DNA of 64,000 nt from Toxonevra muliebris (Eukaryota; Arthropoda; Insecta; Diptera; Pallopteridae): the NCBI GenBank assembly GCA_963691655.1, contig OY829329.1:62118852-62182851 (forward strand), given 5' to 3'. A model generated the notes under the pieces. It was not told the DNA's origin. It worked only from the letters and a program-made list of their open reading frames with translations, and did not search any database. The translations under genes were made by a program, and so were the position numbers. Of this stretch, positions 33,900-44,708 are shown piece after piece (position 1 is the stretch's first letter; every line of letters starts with the position of its first letter).

Positions 33900-36090
33900 G
33901 TGATATTTTTTACTTGATTGCTTTCAAAAATTATGAAATATTTCAAGTATTTTAAGAATTTTTAAATACATCAAACACTTTAAGGAATTTTCCAGAATTT
34001 CAAGAATTTTCAAATATTTTTTGGTGTTTCAAGCGTTTCCAAATGCTTAAAGTATTTCATGTATATTAAAAATTTTTCAGTATTTTTAAATATTTTTAAG
34101 AATTTCAGGAATTTCTAAGTATTTTCAAGTAATTTGAACTATTTTTAAGTATTTTGACGTATTTGCAAGTATTTCCAAGCATTTTTGAGTATAATCAAGT
34201 AATTTCAACTTTTTTGAAATATTTCAATTATTTTCATATATTTCAAGTATTTCAAGAGCTTTCAAATATTTTCATATACTGCAAGAACTTTCGTATTATG
34301 AATTATTTGTAAGTATTTCAAGCATTCTCAAGTACATATTTTAAAGTACTTTTAAGTTTTTCAAGTATTTCCTAGTATTTTGAAGTATTTTCAAATATTT
34401 TCGATTATTGTCAAGTAGTCTAAGAATTTTCAGATAAATTCAAGTATTTTCAAGTATATTGGGAGTATTTAGAATTATTTTTAAGTCTTTTGAAATATTT
34501 GCAAGTATTTTCAAGCATTTTTGAGTATTGTCGAGTAATTTCAACTATTTTAAAATATTTCCATTATTTTCATATATTTTAAGTATTTCAAGAGCATTCA
34601 AATATTTTCATATACTGCAAGAACTTTCGTATTTTCAATTATTATTAAGTATTTCAAGTATTCTCAAGTACATATTTTAAAGTACTTTTAAGTTTTCAAG
34701 TATTTCCAAGTATTTTGAAGTATTCTCAAATATTTTCGATTATTGTTAAGCAATCGAAGAATTCTCAAATAAATTCAAGTGTTTTCAAATATTTTCAAGT
34801 ATTTTCAAGTATATAGGGAGTATTTACAATTATTTTTAAGTATTTTGAAGTATTTCCAAATATTTTCGATTATTGTCAAGCAATCTAAGAATTTTCAAAT
34901 AAATTCAAGTATTTTAAAGTTTTAAAGTATTTACAATTATTTTGAAGTATTTGCAAGTATTTTCAAGCTTTTTTGAGTATTGTCAAGTAATTTCAACTAT
35001 TTTGAAATATTTCAATTATTTTCATATATATCAAGTATTTCAAGAGCTTCCAAATATTTTCATATACTGCAAGAACTTTCAAGTATTTTCAATTATTTTT
35101 AAGTATTTTAAGTATTCTCAAGTGTTTCAAGTATTTTGAAATATTTCAATTATTTTCACATATTTTAAGTACTTCAGGAGATTTAAAATATTTTCATATA
35201 CTGCAAGAACTTTCGTATTTTCAATTATTTTTAAGTATTTTAAGTACATATTTTGAAGTACTTTTAAGTTTTTCAAGTATTTCTAAGTATTTTGAAGTAT
35301 TTTCAAATATTTTTAAGTATTTCACAAATTTTTAAGTATTTTCAAGTACTTTGAACTCTTTTTAAGTATTTGCAAGTATTTTCAAGCATTTTTGAGTATT
35401 GTCAAGTAATTTCAACTATTTTGAAATATTTCAATTATTTCAAGTATTTCAAATATTTTCGTATACTGCAAGAACTTTCGTATTCTCAATTATTTTTATG
35501 TATTTCAAGTATTCTCAAGTACATATTTTAAAGTACTTTAAATTTGTTCAAGTATTTCCAAGTATTTTGAAGTATTTTCAAATATTTTCGATTATTGTCA
35601 AGTAGTCTAAGAATTTTCAAATAAATTCAAGTATTTTCAAATATTTTCAAGTTTTCAAGTATATTGGGAGTATTGTCAAGTACTTTCAACTATTTTGAAA
35701 TTTTCAGTTATTTTCATATATTTCAAGTATTTCAAGAACTTCAAAATATTTTAATTATGTTTAGGTATTTCTAGTATTTCCAAGTATTTTGAAACATTCA
35801 ATTTTAAGTGTTTTCAAATATTTCGAGCATTTTCAAGTAGTCCAAGAGTTTTCAAATATTTTCAAGTATTTCCAAGTATTTGAAGATATTTACAATTGTT
35901 TTTAGGTTTTTTGAAGTATTTCAAGTATTTTCAAGTAGCCCAAGAACTTTCAAACATATTGAAGTATTTTCAAGTATATTTCAAGTTTACACCAATTTTC
36001 TTAAGTATTTTACTTTTCTCAAGTATTTTACATTTTCTCATTTATTTTAAAATTCTCATTTACAAATTTTTTAAAAATTTCCAGTATTTT
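33900..36090 (-). repeat. array of the same ~10-bp unit in the opposite orientation (TTTTCAAGTA)
   Basis: TTTTCAAGTA/TTTCAAGTATT words fill about 2.2 kb. Longer blocks recur at irregular spacing: ATACTGCAAGAACTTTC lies near 34276, 34613, 35065, 35199 and 35463, and GATTATTGTCAAG..TCTAAGAATTTTCA near 34400, 34870 and 35590. Short open frames rich in Phe-Gln-Val and Lys-Tyr-Phe are products of the unit. Confidence 0.85.
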
Positions 36091-38389
36091 TTGAGAATGA
36101 TACTTTTGTGACTCAGACTGATGTTTCCGTGATTTTGGCTTTAATTATAATATTATCAGTAATTATTGATTCAGTGATTTTAGCTGATGTTTAAGGAACT
36201 AAAGCTAATAACTCTGCGGCTATGACTGTTGTTTCTTTGACTGTAATTTTGATCAATGCTTCTGTGGTTTGAATTGCTATATCAGTGATTGAAGCTGATG
36301 TTTTCTCTCGCGATGGCTAGCTGCGTTTATTTCTCACTTTGCTATCAGCTGCAGTCAAATTGCTCTAGTTGCAGTCAAATTGCTCTAGTCTCTGTAGTAC
36401 AAAGCTTTAATTTATCCGTTTTTAACTTTTATAGAGAGTATTTTTTCTTTGGTATTGTATTGTTCTTTAAGCATTTACATTGTAAGAATTTCAATGTACA
36501 TAATCTGAAAATTACTCAGATACTCACATAAATTTAATACAAAGTAACTGCATATAAATGAACAGAAAAAGTTTAATTTGAAATTAAATTATTGAAGTTT
36601 TTCAGTATAATAAAACGAAAAGTAACAAAGAAATTGCATTTATTTGCAACGTTGTTGCAATAAATACTTCTGTTGCTGATACATTTACTTCTTATATTAA
36701 ATTTACTACTTATTTTCGTGCAGTATTTATGTGAAAATAGAAACAAACATGCAGAAGAGAAAGAGAGAGAAAGAGAGAGAGAAGAATGAATGTGATGATT
36801 GTTGATTGTATGCAAATGCAAGCATGTGTGTATGTGTCCTTCACTTGTTTCTTACATACATATACAATTATACACTAGCTGAGTCAGTGGTTGCGAAAGG
36901 GGAAAAGACGAGAGGTGATTAAGGCCTGTTTACATCTTCAGTCTTTTGATCCAGTAGCAATAAACATAATGTCTGACATATTAATAGGCAATTAGAGATT
37001 TGTTTCCTAAAGCCGGCTTCACTTCCGATCCGCCAGTGCAATTACTTATACATACATAGAAGCATGACGTACTTACTGTATCAAAAGGAGTGTGAGCATG
37101 CATGCACGATACATGCATAAAAACTTCAATGTTGCTGTTGCAGCTGTATTACAGTTAGCATAATTGCTGTATTTCTTATGCTGTTACCGCTATTCCTCTA
37201 TTGCTACGGGCTCCTGATGAAAATATAAAGTTGGCGAAAATTAATAAAAAATAAAATGGTGTAGCTATACATAAGCATAATAAAAACTGAACGAAATTTT
37301 TCTCATCTGGTTTTGAATTATCACTTCAGCCATAAGTAAGAGATAATAAGCTGACAAACAAAAAAACTCTCTTTTGTATTGTGTTTTGTTTTTGGTTAAG
37401 TTTCTGTTAGTGGAACACTTAAAAAAATTCCACAAATCCAAATGAATTTAATTTTTTTTAATTTAAGCAATTCAACATTAATACAAAAATAATAAAATTG
37501 GGTGTGATATTTTCATATTTGTAAATGTTTATAATCAAAAATAAATTATACAAAAACGAGAGTAGTCGAAATGCCAAAATTTTTGGGTGAACACTACTTT
37601 GCACGCTAAGTTGCCAAAAACATTCAAATGCACTCACACACACACACACACACGTAGAAACATTTATGCACTTTGACACATAAAACTTTGCTATGCTTTA
37701 CCAACAAAAACAGTAAACGCATACATATGTACAATCCCAAAAAATATTAACTGCATAAATTTAAATGCAATTTATGTGAAACGGCAATAGCGGCAGTCAT
37801 AGTCACAGACTCACAGTCACAGGCAGTATCTACACGTTTGTACATGTAAATAAAATGAAATATTTGTGTATATTTATTTTTTGAATATTTATAGCAAGAG
37901 AAAACAGCAAACCAAACATTCTCGAAATAGAGTTGCCACTGCCATTTACATTTACACATACATGCTCTTATGTGTAAACATTTACACAGACAACTACAAA
38001 TAAGGGCATCACCATAATGTTGTTTTGTAAAATTCAAAATTCAAAAATTATTTATATTCACATTAGTTGTAAGAACGAAACTAATTTTATTTATGTTTTG
38101 GAGGAAAATGAGGAACAGTAGCGGATTTTATTTGTATGCCAACTCGGCAGCGCTACTCTAAAAAATTTAAAATTAAATACCATAAGTCACGAATATGTGC
38201 TGCCACTACAATCCACATTGGAAGGACATAAATTGAAATGCGCCCTGGTGCGAATGAATGCTCCTGTATACATACGTGTAGATGACACTAAAATGCATGT
38301 ATGTTTGTATGTATGTAATAATGTCTATGCAGATGCATTCATGCATTTGTTTGTTTCTATGATAGTTTAGTTTTAGATGTACTTAGTCG
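36091..38389. other. non-coding stretch
   Basis: GA run near 36755-36782, CA run near 37635-37655, TATG near 38300-38320. GCAGTCAAATTGCTCTAGT is directly repeated at about 36350 and 36371. No gene recognised. Confidence 0.55.
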
Positions 38390-38963
38390 CATATGGGTAA
38401 ATCCAGCATTAATTACGTTTCATCATTCGGTATAAAACGATTTTTTTTCAACAATCATTATCAACTTTTTTAAAAATCGGGCAATACAGTCGTATGTGTC
38501 TTATGCTCTTGTACATGAATCAGCATAAACATATTTTCAATTTTTAATGTGCTCTGAGGAAATAACTCATATTAGTGCCGTTACTTACGTTTCCGCACAA
38601 AACAACTATTTTGAGTACTCGATTTAATTATGTGAAATTCTGCGAATTGGTCAATGAAAATTAAAGAAGACAATTTTTTCCAAATAGATTTATTTAGCGA
38701 CAGTAGAAGTGCATAAAAAATTTGTCTGTTTTGCTTAAATTAGTATATTTTTTTAATACATATTTGATTTACCTAGCGTTACTTACGTTTCATTGCAGTG
38801 TTACTTACGTTTCAAGTTGTGTATCACTGGTTTACAAATGAAAATTTTAAGCAATGAGCTAGATAAAAGGGGGTCACTAAGTTCGAATCCGTGGTCTAAT
38901 ACACTGTACTACATCGGGATTTTTTTTTATGGTGCACACAACCTTGAAATAATCTAACATATA

Positions 38964-40171
38964 CAGGGTGACAATCGTAAAGTGACGCACACATTTCAGC
39001 AGTTATTTTCAAAAGGACGTACTTCCATTAAGTACAATTAAGTGTTAACATAATCACTCATTTGAACCCCACCTCATTCAATATAACCTCCTTTAGCCTG
39101 CACACATGCCTTCAATCGATCCGGAAATCGTAGGACTGTTCGCCGCAGGACTTCCTGATCAATTTCAGTCCAGGCTTTCTCTAATGAATTTGTCAGCGAC
39201 TCCAGACTGTGGTGTTGAGATGCACAAGCCTTACTCTCTAAAATACTCCAAATAGAGTAGTCCATTGGATTCAAGTCTGGGGAGTATGGTGGCCATTCTT
39301 GAGATGTTATGAATCCAGAAAAATTGTCTTTTATCCATGTTTGCGTTAATTTTGCCATGTGGGAAGGTGCAGAATCTTTCTGGAAAGTCCAGTTTTCATT
39401 TTTAAATGTATCATGGGCCCAGAGAAGAACATGTTCATTTAAAATGCTCCGATAAACAACCTGGTCAATTTTAACACCCTCTTCAACGAATATTAGAGGG
39501 GTTCTGGCATTAGCGGAAACTCCAGCCCATACCATAACGGGAGCTGGCTTTTGAACTCGGCCAACAGTCCTATTTTGTTGCGATGATGATGTTAGCCACA
39601 TTTGGTCATTTTGCGCATTGAAATGTTGTTCAACCGTGAAAATTTTTTCATTTGTAAACAAGATATTTTCAACATTTTTTAACACGGCGGAGCGTAGCAA
39701 CGCCTTGCATCTTTGCAGTCGCAAATCTTTCTTTTTTTGTGTCAGATCTTGAGCTTTTCGGAGCTTGTACGGCTTAAGATTAAGCTTTGATATTGCAATG
39801 ATTCGCACTGTTTCACGGTTTACTCCCACTTCCTTAGCGATTTTTCTCATTGAGCGCCTTGGATTTCGCTTGGTTCGTTTACGAATTTTTTCTGTTAAAC
39901 CAGTAGTGGCAACTGTTGAAAATTTTCCCCGGTCTCTATCTCCAAAACCCCCAGTTTCATTATATCGAATAATAGCTCGGTCTACCGTACGACTTGACAA
40001 ATTTAAAGCCTTTGCAATTTGACGGCTACTATAATTTGGCAAATGAAATTTCATAATTTCACGACGAATATTTTCCTTGTCCATTTTTATGGAAATTTCA
40101 AAATGTAATAACAAAAATTCAAAGCTTGCTGCAGAGTATTAAACTTGCGTCACTTTACAATTGTCACCCTG
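38964..40171 (-). mobile_element. maT-like (DD37D) mariner-related transposon, complete with TIRs
   Basis: CAGGGTGACAATCGTAAAGT at 38964 matches the complement of the right end over 26 bases with one difference. TA flanks both ends (38962-38963 and 40172-40173), as expected for Tc1/mariner elements. It is 1208 bp with one transposase frame. It is inserted in the GTTACTTACGTTTC element. Confidence 0.93.
39074..40084 (-). CDS. maT-like transposase, full length, catalytic Asp replaced by Asn
   Basis: 336 residues from the Met that starts MDKENIRREI; an upstream in-frame Met (40114) would add ten residues. N-terminal paired helix-turn-helix DNA-binding part (about 1-110), including YSSRQIAKALNLSSRTVDRAI and MRKIAKEVGVNRETVRII. 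The DDE domain has FTNEKIFTVE where the family has FTDEK; QKDSAPSH with the second Asp; and PPYSPDLNPMDYSIW with the third Asp. There are 37 residues between the second and third, the DD37D spacing of the maT group. The first catalytic Asp is Asn (AAT at 39652-39650 on the minus strand), so strand cleavage should fail although DNA binding may survive. The frame is otherwise intact, suggesting a recent change. Confidence 0.9.
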   Translation of the reverse strand: MDKENIRREIMKFHLPNYSSRQIAKALNLSSRTVDRAIIRYNETGGFGDRDRGKFSTVATTGLTEKIRKRTKRNPRRSMRKIAKEVGVNRETVRIIAISKLNLKPYKLRKAQDLTQKKKDLRLQRCKALLRSAVLKNVENILFTNEKIFTVEQHFNAQNDQMWLTSSSQQNRTVGRVQKPAPVMVWAGVSANARTPLIFVEEGVKIDQVVYRSILNEHVLLWAHDTFKNENWTFQKDSAPSHMAKLTQTWIKDNFSGFITSQEWPPYSPDLNPMDYSIWSILESKACASQHHSLESLTNSLEKAWTEIDQEVLRRTVLRFPDRLKACVQAKGGYIE

Positions 40172-40693
40172 TAAAAAAGTAGAAGTGATATTTGTTTGTT
40201 TAACAAAAGAAATTTAGATTTTTAAAACAATCTTTAAAAGAAAATCTAAGATTTGGTTTTATTTGATAAACTACTTTTGGAGTTAAACAACTTTTTGTAT
40301 ATTTTGCGTTACTTACGTTTCACATTTAAAAAAATTTTTAAATTTATTTTTTGCACCGAAACCAAATATTTAACACACTAAAATTTATGCACCCTTTGAA
40401 TCTTTTTCTCGCTTTTTTTACTAGTAAACTGCGCTTGCGAGTAGCGACACAAATTTAATTGTTTTCCCACTTTGAAATTGGCAGCATTTTCAAACTACTC
40501 TATGATTCCAAACTTTGTTTCTTTACAAAAGTAAATAAAATTATGGGGTTTCCTTGATTTTATTGTTTTAAATCGAATTTATTCATTAAATATGGTTTAT
40601 TGTTTTTCATGTTAACATATTTTTAACCTTTTATTTTTATATTTTTATTTTTACTTTTGGTTTCACTTTTCTGGGATTTACCCATATGTAGTC

Positions 40694-42220
40694 ATGCAAA
40701 AATTTATAAATAGCATATATAAATTAAATCGCATTCACATATCACGTTGTCTAATGATATAAATGTTTTGAACTAAAAAGTTTTCGTGTATATAAGTACA
40801 TACTTAGGTAATTTATGGCGAAAAATGGTGAACTGGGAAAAATTGTATTCATTAAGAGAAAGAAGTATCATTTTTAACAGAAACGTTGCATGGGCTGCTA
40901 AAGCGGGGGCTGCGAAATTATTGCTCAAAAATTTTAAAAGGCTTATCTTCCAGCATAATTAAGTCTTATTTCAGTTAATGATCTTTTGTTTATACCCAAT
41001 TAATAACTCATCCATCATAAAAAGCTCAGTTATAAATTTATCTGAGCATACATTACTATTCAGTCATAATAAGTAGTCATTAACTCTCATTTCAATGAGT
41101 ATTTAAAGTAGTTTTTGATGTAAACTAAAGGTTTTCAAATTACCTTCAACGCTCACTGGCCCCTAAATATACGCTTAACATAAATATGTAGAGTCTAATA
41201 GCTACAAATGCAGGTATGTAAAATGATATTCATAAAACGTGTACACATCTGTCAGGATTTACTATTGCAAATATTACTTACACTCGATCTATTACCTAAA
41301 GTTTTTATCTTAGGTACAGTTGTAAAACTATGCGTATAAAAGTTTTTGGGCATACACGGAGTATACGTGATTTTTAATGTTATCCTGCATACTTTACGAG
41401 CAGGTTATCATTTCGTGCATATGAAAAGATGTGCATTCATATTTTCTCTGTTGTTTTGTACTTGCATGCGTATGTATGTATTTTTGTGATATACGAGGTA
41501 GGTATTTTTTTCATTTTCAAATGAGAACTTTTTTATAGTGGTTTTATCTACGCTCTGTGTTGCTGTGCTCACTGAGTGCCCGTGTTTGTTTTGGTCTCTG
41601 CACACAAAAAAAAAAAAAAAAAAAGGAAAAAAGCACTTCACTTTTGACATTCAGTATGCGTTTTAGTTCTTGCAGCTGGATTTTTTGTCGGACACCAGAA
41701 CTTCTATGAACAACTATCAAAGCACTATGGCGCAATAGTGAATGTTGAACTTTAACGTTGAAATGCGCAGGCAATTAAGATGAAATCATATAGACAAATT
41801 CAGGTCAATGGGATTTAAAGCTTTGAGATTTTTTTTTTATTAAGCAAACTGATATGAACTTTGTTGAATAAAAATTGGTAGAATTTTAGTAGCAGCGATT
41901 TGGTTACTATCAGATGAGGTGGGGCGACACAGGTTCCTAATAGACATGTAGGAAAATTGCAGTGATTGGTGCAGATTGGCAAGAGAGTAGACCAAAATCT
42001 AGCCAGTGTCTTCTACGAGTTTTAAATCACTTTCAATTTGAGTAAGAGTAGAGCACGAGTAGAGTATGACTAGAGTACTTATAAGGAACGAGTTTAGTTA
42101 ACTATTTACGACTATGAGATTCAGCCAATGTAGTAGTGACTGATAGAAGAGTGCATTAAGCAAGAATTTCACATACTATGAAGTACCACTATGTAATGAC
42201 AAAATTAACAGTTAGTAAAG
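40694..42220. other. non-coding stretch
   Basis: Poly-A run at about 41606-41623 and GAGTA-like words near 42040-42080. Short minus-strand open frames around 41408-41774 have no recognisable domain. No gene recognised. Confidence 0.55.
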
Positions 42221-43437
42221 CGCGGTTCACGCCAAATTAGCACGCTTTGTTGTGGTCACCACGTCGCCCCTAGTCACAAGAATAACAAATTTTTTACTGG
42301 GATTTGTTTACAATATCGTTACCGTTAGTTGATAAATTTTTCATATTAATTGATCGCAAGTTGGTGATTGTGTGCACAATGGAAGCTGCAAATAGAAACT
42401 TGATTGTGAACAAATTTATGGAAAATCCGTCGTGGTCTGGTTCAAAGATTGCGAAAGTGTTAAAAATCTCCAAAAGAACGGTATGTAGAGTTATAAAACG
42501 ATATAAAGAAACTCTTAGTGTTGAAAGAGCTAAAAAAGTTGTGAACAAAACGGCAACCACCAACCTTAAATTAAAGGCAAATATCTTGAGGGCCATCAAA
42601 AGCAATCCCGGACTATCGAATAGCGATCGTGCCAAAAAATTCAATACCAGCAAAAGTACTGCTAGACGAATACGCATAAAAGCTGGGCTAAAGTGCTATC
42701 GTGCTATAAAATATTCACACAGAACAGACAAACAGAATTTGCTGGCCAAAAAACGTGCTCGTCTTCTTTATAATAATGTTTTGACCAAATTCAATGGATG
42801 CATTATTGTGGATGACGAATCATACGTAAAATTTGATCTTAAACAGCTTCCAGGTCAACAATTTTATATGGCAACGAATCATGGTAATGTACCCTCAAAA
42901 TTCAAGTACATAAAAATGGATAAATTTGCAAAGAAAGCAATAGTGTGGCAGGCTATTTGCAGCTGTGGTCTCAAATCCAGGGCATTTGTGACATCCTCTT
43001 CTATGACGTCTGATATTTACATTAAAGAATGCCTTTCGAAACGACTATTGCCATTCGTTCGTCACCACTATTCGCCTGTGAAGTTTTGGCCTGATTTAGC
43101 CAGTTGCCACTACTCTAAGAAAACCATGGATTGGTATCAGACAAATAAAGTAGATGTAGTGCCCAAATATATGAATCCACCCAATTGCCCCCAGCTTCGA
43201 CCGATCGAAAAATACTGGGCTATTACAAAATATAAGTTAAAGAAAAATGCAGGTATTGTGAAAAATGTGAATTCAATGTTACTAAAATGGAACCAAAAAG
43301 CCGCAAAAGTATCCAGAGCGGTTGATGGTTGATGGGGTCCATTAAAAGGAATACCCGGAACTTTTTGCACAACAAAGAAATTTAAATAATTTAATAGCTA
43401 ATAATAAATTATTGATAAAAATATCTTACAAAAAATA
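42221..43437 (+). mobile_element. DD37E IS630/Tc1-mariner-type transposon, copy 1, lacking a recognisable right end
   Basis: The left end GCGGTTCACGCCAAATTAGC (42222-42241), continuing CACGCTTTGTTGTGG, matches the end of copy 2 (47113-48411). The transposase frame and about 100 bp of 3' flank follow, then the TIR of another mariner at 43440. No matching right TIR is found after that mariner (searched by eye to about 45 kb), so the right end is lost or diverged. Confidence 0.8.
42379..43332 (+). pseudogene. DD37E transposase, nearly full length, C-terminus altered
   Basis: 317 residues from MEAANRNLIV; the frame is open to 42304 but copy 2 supports this start region too. N-terminal helix-turn-helix PSWSGSKIAKVLKISKRTVCRVIKRY and a second one near LSNSDRAKKFNTSKSTARRI. 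The DDE domain has IIVDDESYVKF, FWPDLASCHYS and NCPQLRPIEKYWAI. There are 37 residues between the second Asp and the Glu, so DD37E. All three acidic residues are present. At the end it reads SRAVDG and stops, whereas copy 2 reads SRADVQRLMWSIKRNT and about ten more residues; a small indel near 43318 caused this. Loss of about 20 C-terminal residues may or may not kill activity, and the right TIR is missing anyway. Confidence 0.85.
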
Positions 43438-43439
43438 TA

Positions 43440-44706
43440 TTGGGAGTATGAATGTATAAACTCATAATTGTGACTAACTTCATATCTATCATACGCGCCA
43501 TTTTTTTGACATTGACAGCTATTCTATCTCAAAGAGCGCCAAAAATACTATTAATCTGATCTGTCAAATAATTTTCATAATTTTACAAAAGTGTTTTACT
43601 ATAGCTGAAAATGTCGAATTTCGTGCCAACAAAACAACATTTGCGGGAAGTTTTAATTTGCTTCTTCCATTTAAAGAAAAACGCAACTGAAGCACATCGT
43701 TTACTCACTGAAGCTCACTCACTGAATGTGTCAGGTGTGGTATGCCCGTTTCAAAAGTGGTGATTTTGATGTTGAAGACAGGGAACGTTCAGGCGGCCCG
43801 AAAAAGTTCGAAGATGAAGAATTGAAGGCATTACTCGAAGAAGATTCATGTCAAACGCAACAAGAACTTGCAGAATCTTTAGGAGTTGATTAATCAACCA
43901 TTTCGAAACGATTAAAAGCATTGGGAATGATTCAAAAGCAAGGAAGTTGGGTGCCGTACGAATTGAAGCCGAGAGACGTCGAACGACGATTTTTCACATA
44001 TGAACTGCTGATTGAACGACAGAAAAGAAAGGGTTTTCTGCATCGTATTGTGACTGGCGATGAAAAGTGGATACGTTACGATAACCCAAAGCGTAAAAAA
44101 TCATGGGAACCGCCCGGACATGCATCAACATCAACGGCAAAGCCGAACATCCATGGATCCAAGCTCATGCTGTGTATTTGGTGGGATATGAAAGGTGTCG
44201 TGTATTATGAGCTGTTAAAACTGAATGAAACGATCACTGGTGACCGCTACCGACTACAATTGATGCGTTTGAGCCGAGCATTAAAGGATAAGAGGCCAGA
44301 ATATGAGAATAGACACGACGAAGTTATTCTTCAGCACGACAATGCTCGGCCGCATGTTGCAATGCAAGTAAAAACATACTTGGAAACGCTGAAATGGGAA
44401 GTGCTACCCCACCCGCCGTATTCTCCAGACATTGCTCCTTCTGATTACCACTTGTTCCGATCGATGACACATGGCCTGGCTGAACAGAACTTCCGTTCTT
44501 TCGAAGAACTAAAAAAATGGGTCGATTCGTGGATAGCCTCAAAAGATGAGGCTATTGACGCGGAATCCGTATGCTACCAGAAAGATGAGAAAAGGTTGTG
44601 GCTAACGATGGACAATACTTTAAAGAAAAAATTTATAATCACTTTTTCACAATAAATGTTCAAATTACAAAAAAAAAAATACGAGTTTATACATTCATAC
44701 TCCCAA
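43440..44706 (+). mobile_element. irritans-type mariner, TIRs intact, inserted beside DD37E copy 1
   Basis: TTGGGAGTATGAATGTATAA at 43440 is matched perfectly by the complement of the right end over 24 bases. TA lies on both sides (43438-43439, 44707-44708). It is 1267 bp, the normal mariner size. It sits about 105 bp after the DD37E transposase stop, where that element's 3' untranslated region would be. Confidence 0.92.
43611..44655 (+). pseudogene. mariner (DD34D) transposase, decayed
   Basis: The ATG at 43611 begins MSNFVPTKQHLREVLICFFHLKKNA, the family's N-terminus. Around 43715-43745 a deletion and frameshift break the helix-turn-helix. A TAA follows ELAESLGVD at about 43890. The frame from 43921 is then open for 244 residues and keeps VTGDEKWIRYDN, LQHDNARPHVA and HPPYSPDIAPSDYHLFRSM, with 34 residues between the last two Asp. 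Near 44560 another frameshift replaces the usual C-terminus. Three independent breaks make it non-functional, though the catalytic acidic residues survive. Confidence 0.9.
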
Positions 44707-44708
44707 TA

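Larger units (their letters stand above)
38390..40688. mobile_element. unassigned TIR element with GTTACTTACGTTTC repeats, split by a maT-like element
   Basis: CATATGGGTAAATCCAG begins at 38390, and the complement of 40671-40688 reads CATATGGGTAAATCCCAG. TAGTC lies just outside each end (38384-38388 with one extra base, and 40689-40693), a possible 5-bp target duplication. GTTACTTACGTTTC occurs exactly at 38580, 38778, 38800 and 40308, with a shorter AATTACGTTTCATC near 38411. Removing the nested 1208-bp element leaves about 1.09 kb with no ORF. It is a non-autonomous DNA element of unknown superfamily, or an ancient degraded one. The repeated 14-mer resembles the subterminal binding sites some transposases use, but that role is inference. 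Confidence 0.6.

Noticed and set aside
38880..38905. B-box-like GTTCGAATCCGTGG as part of a tRNA or second SINE
   Set aside because: No A box or cloverleaf upstream and no head-like sequence around it.
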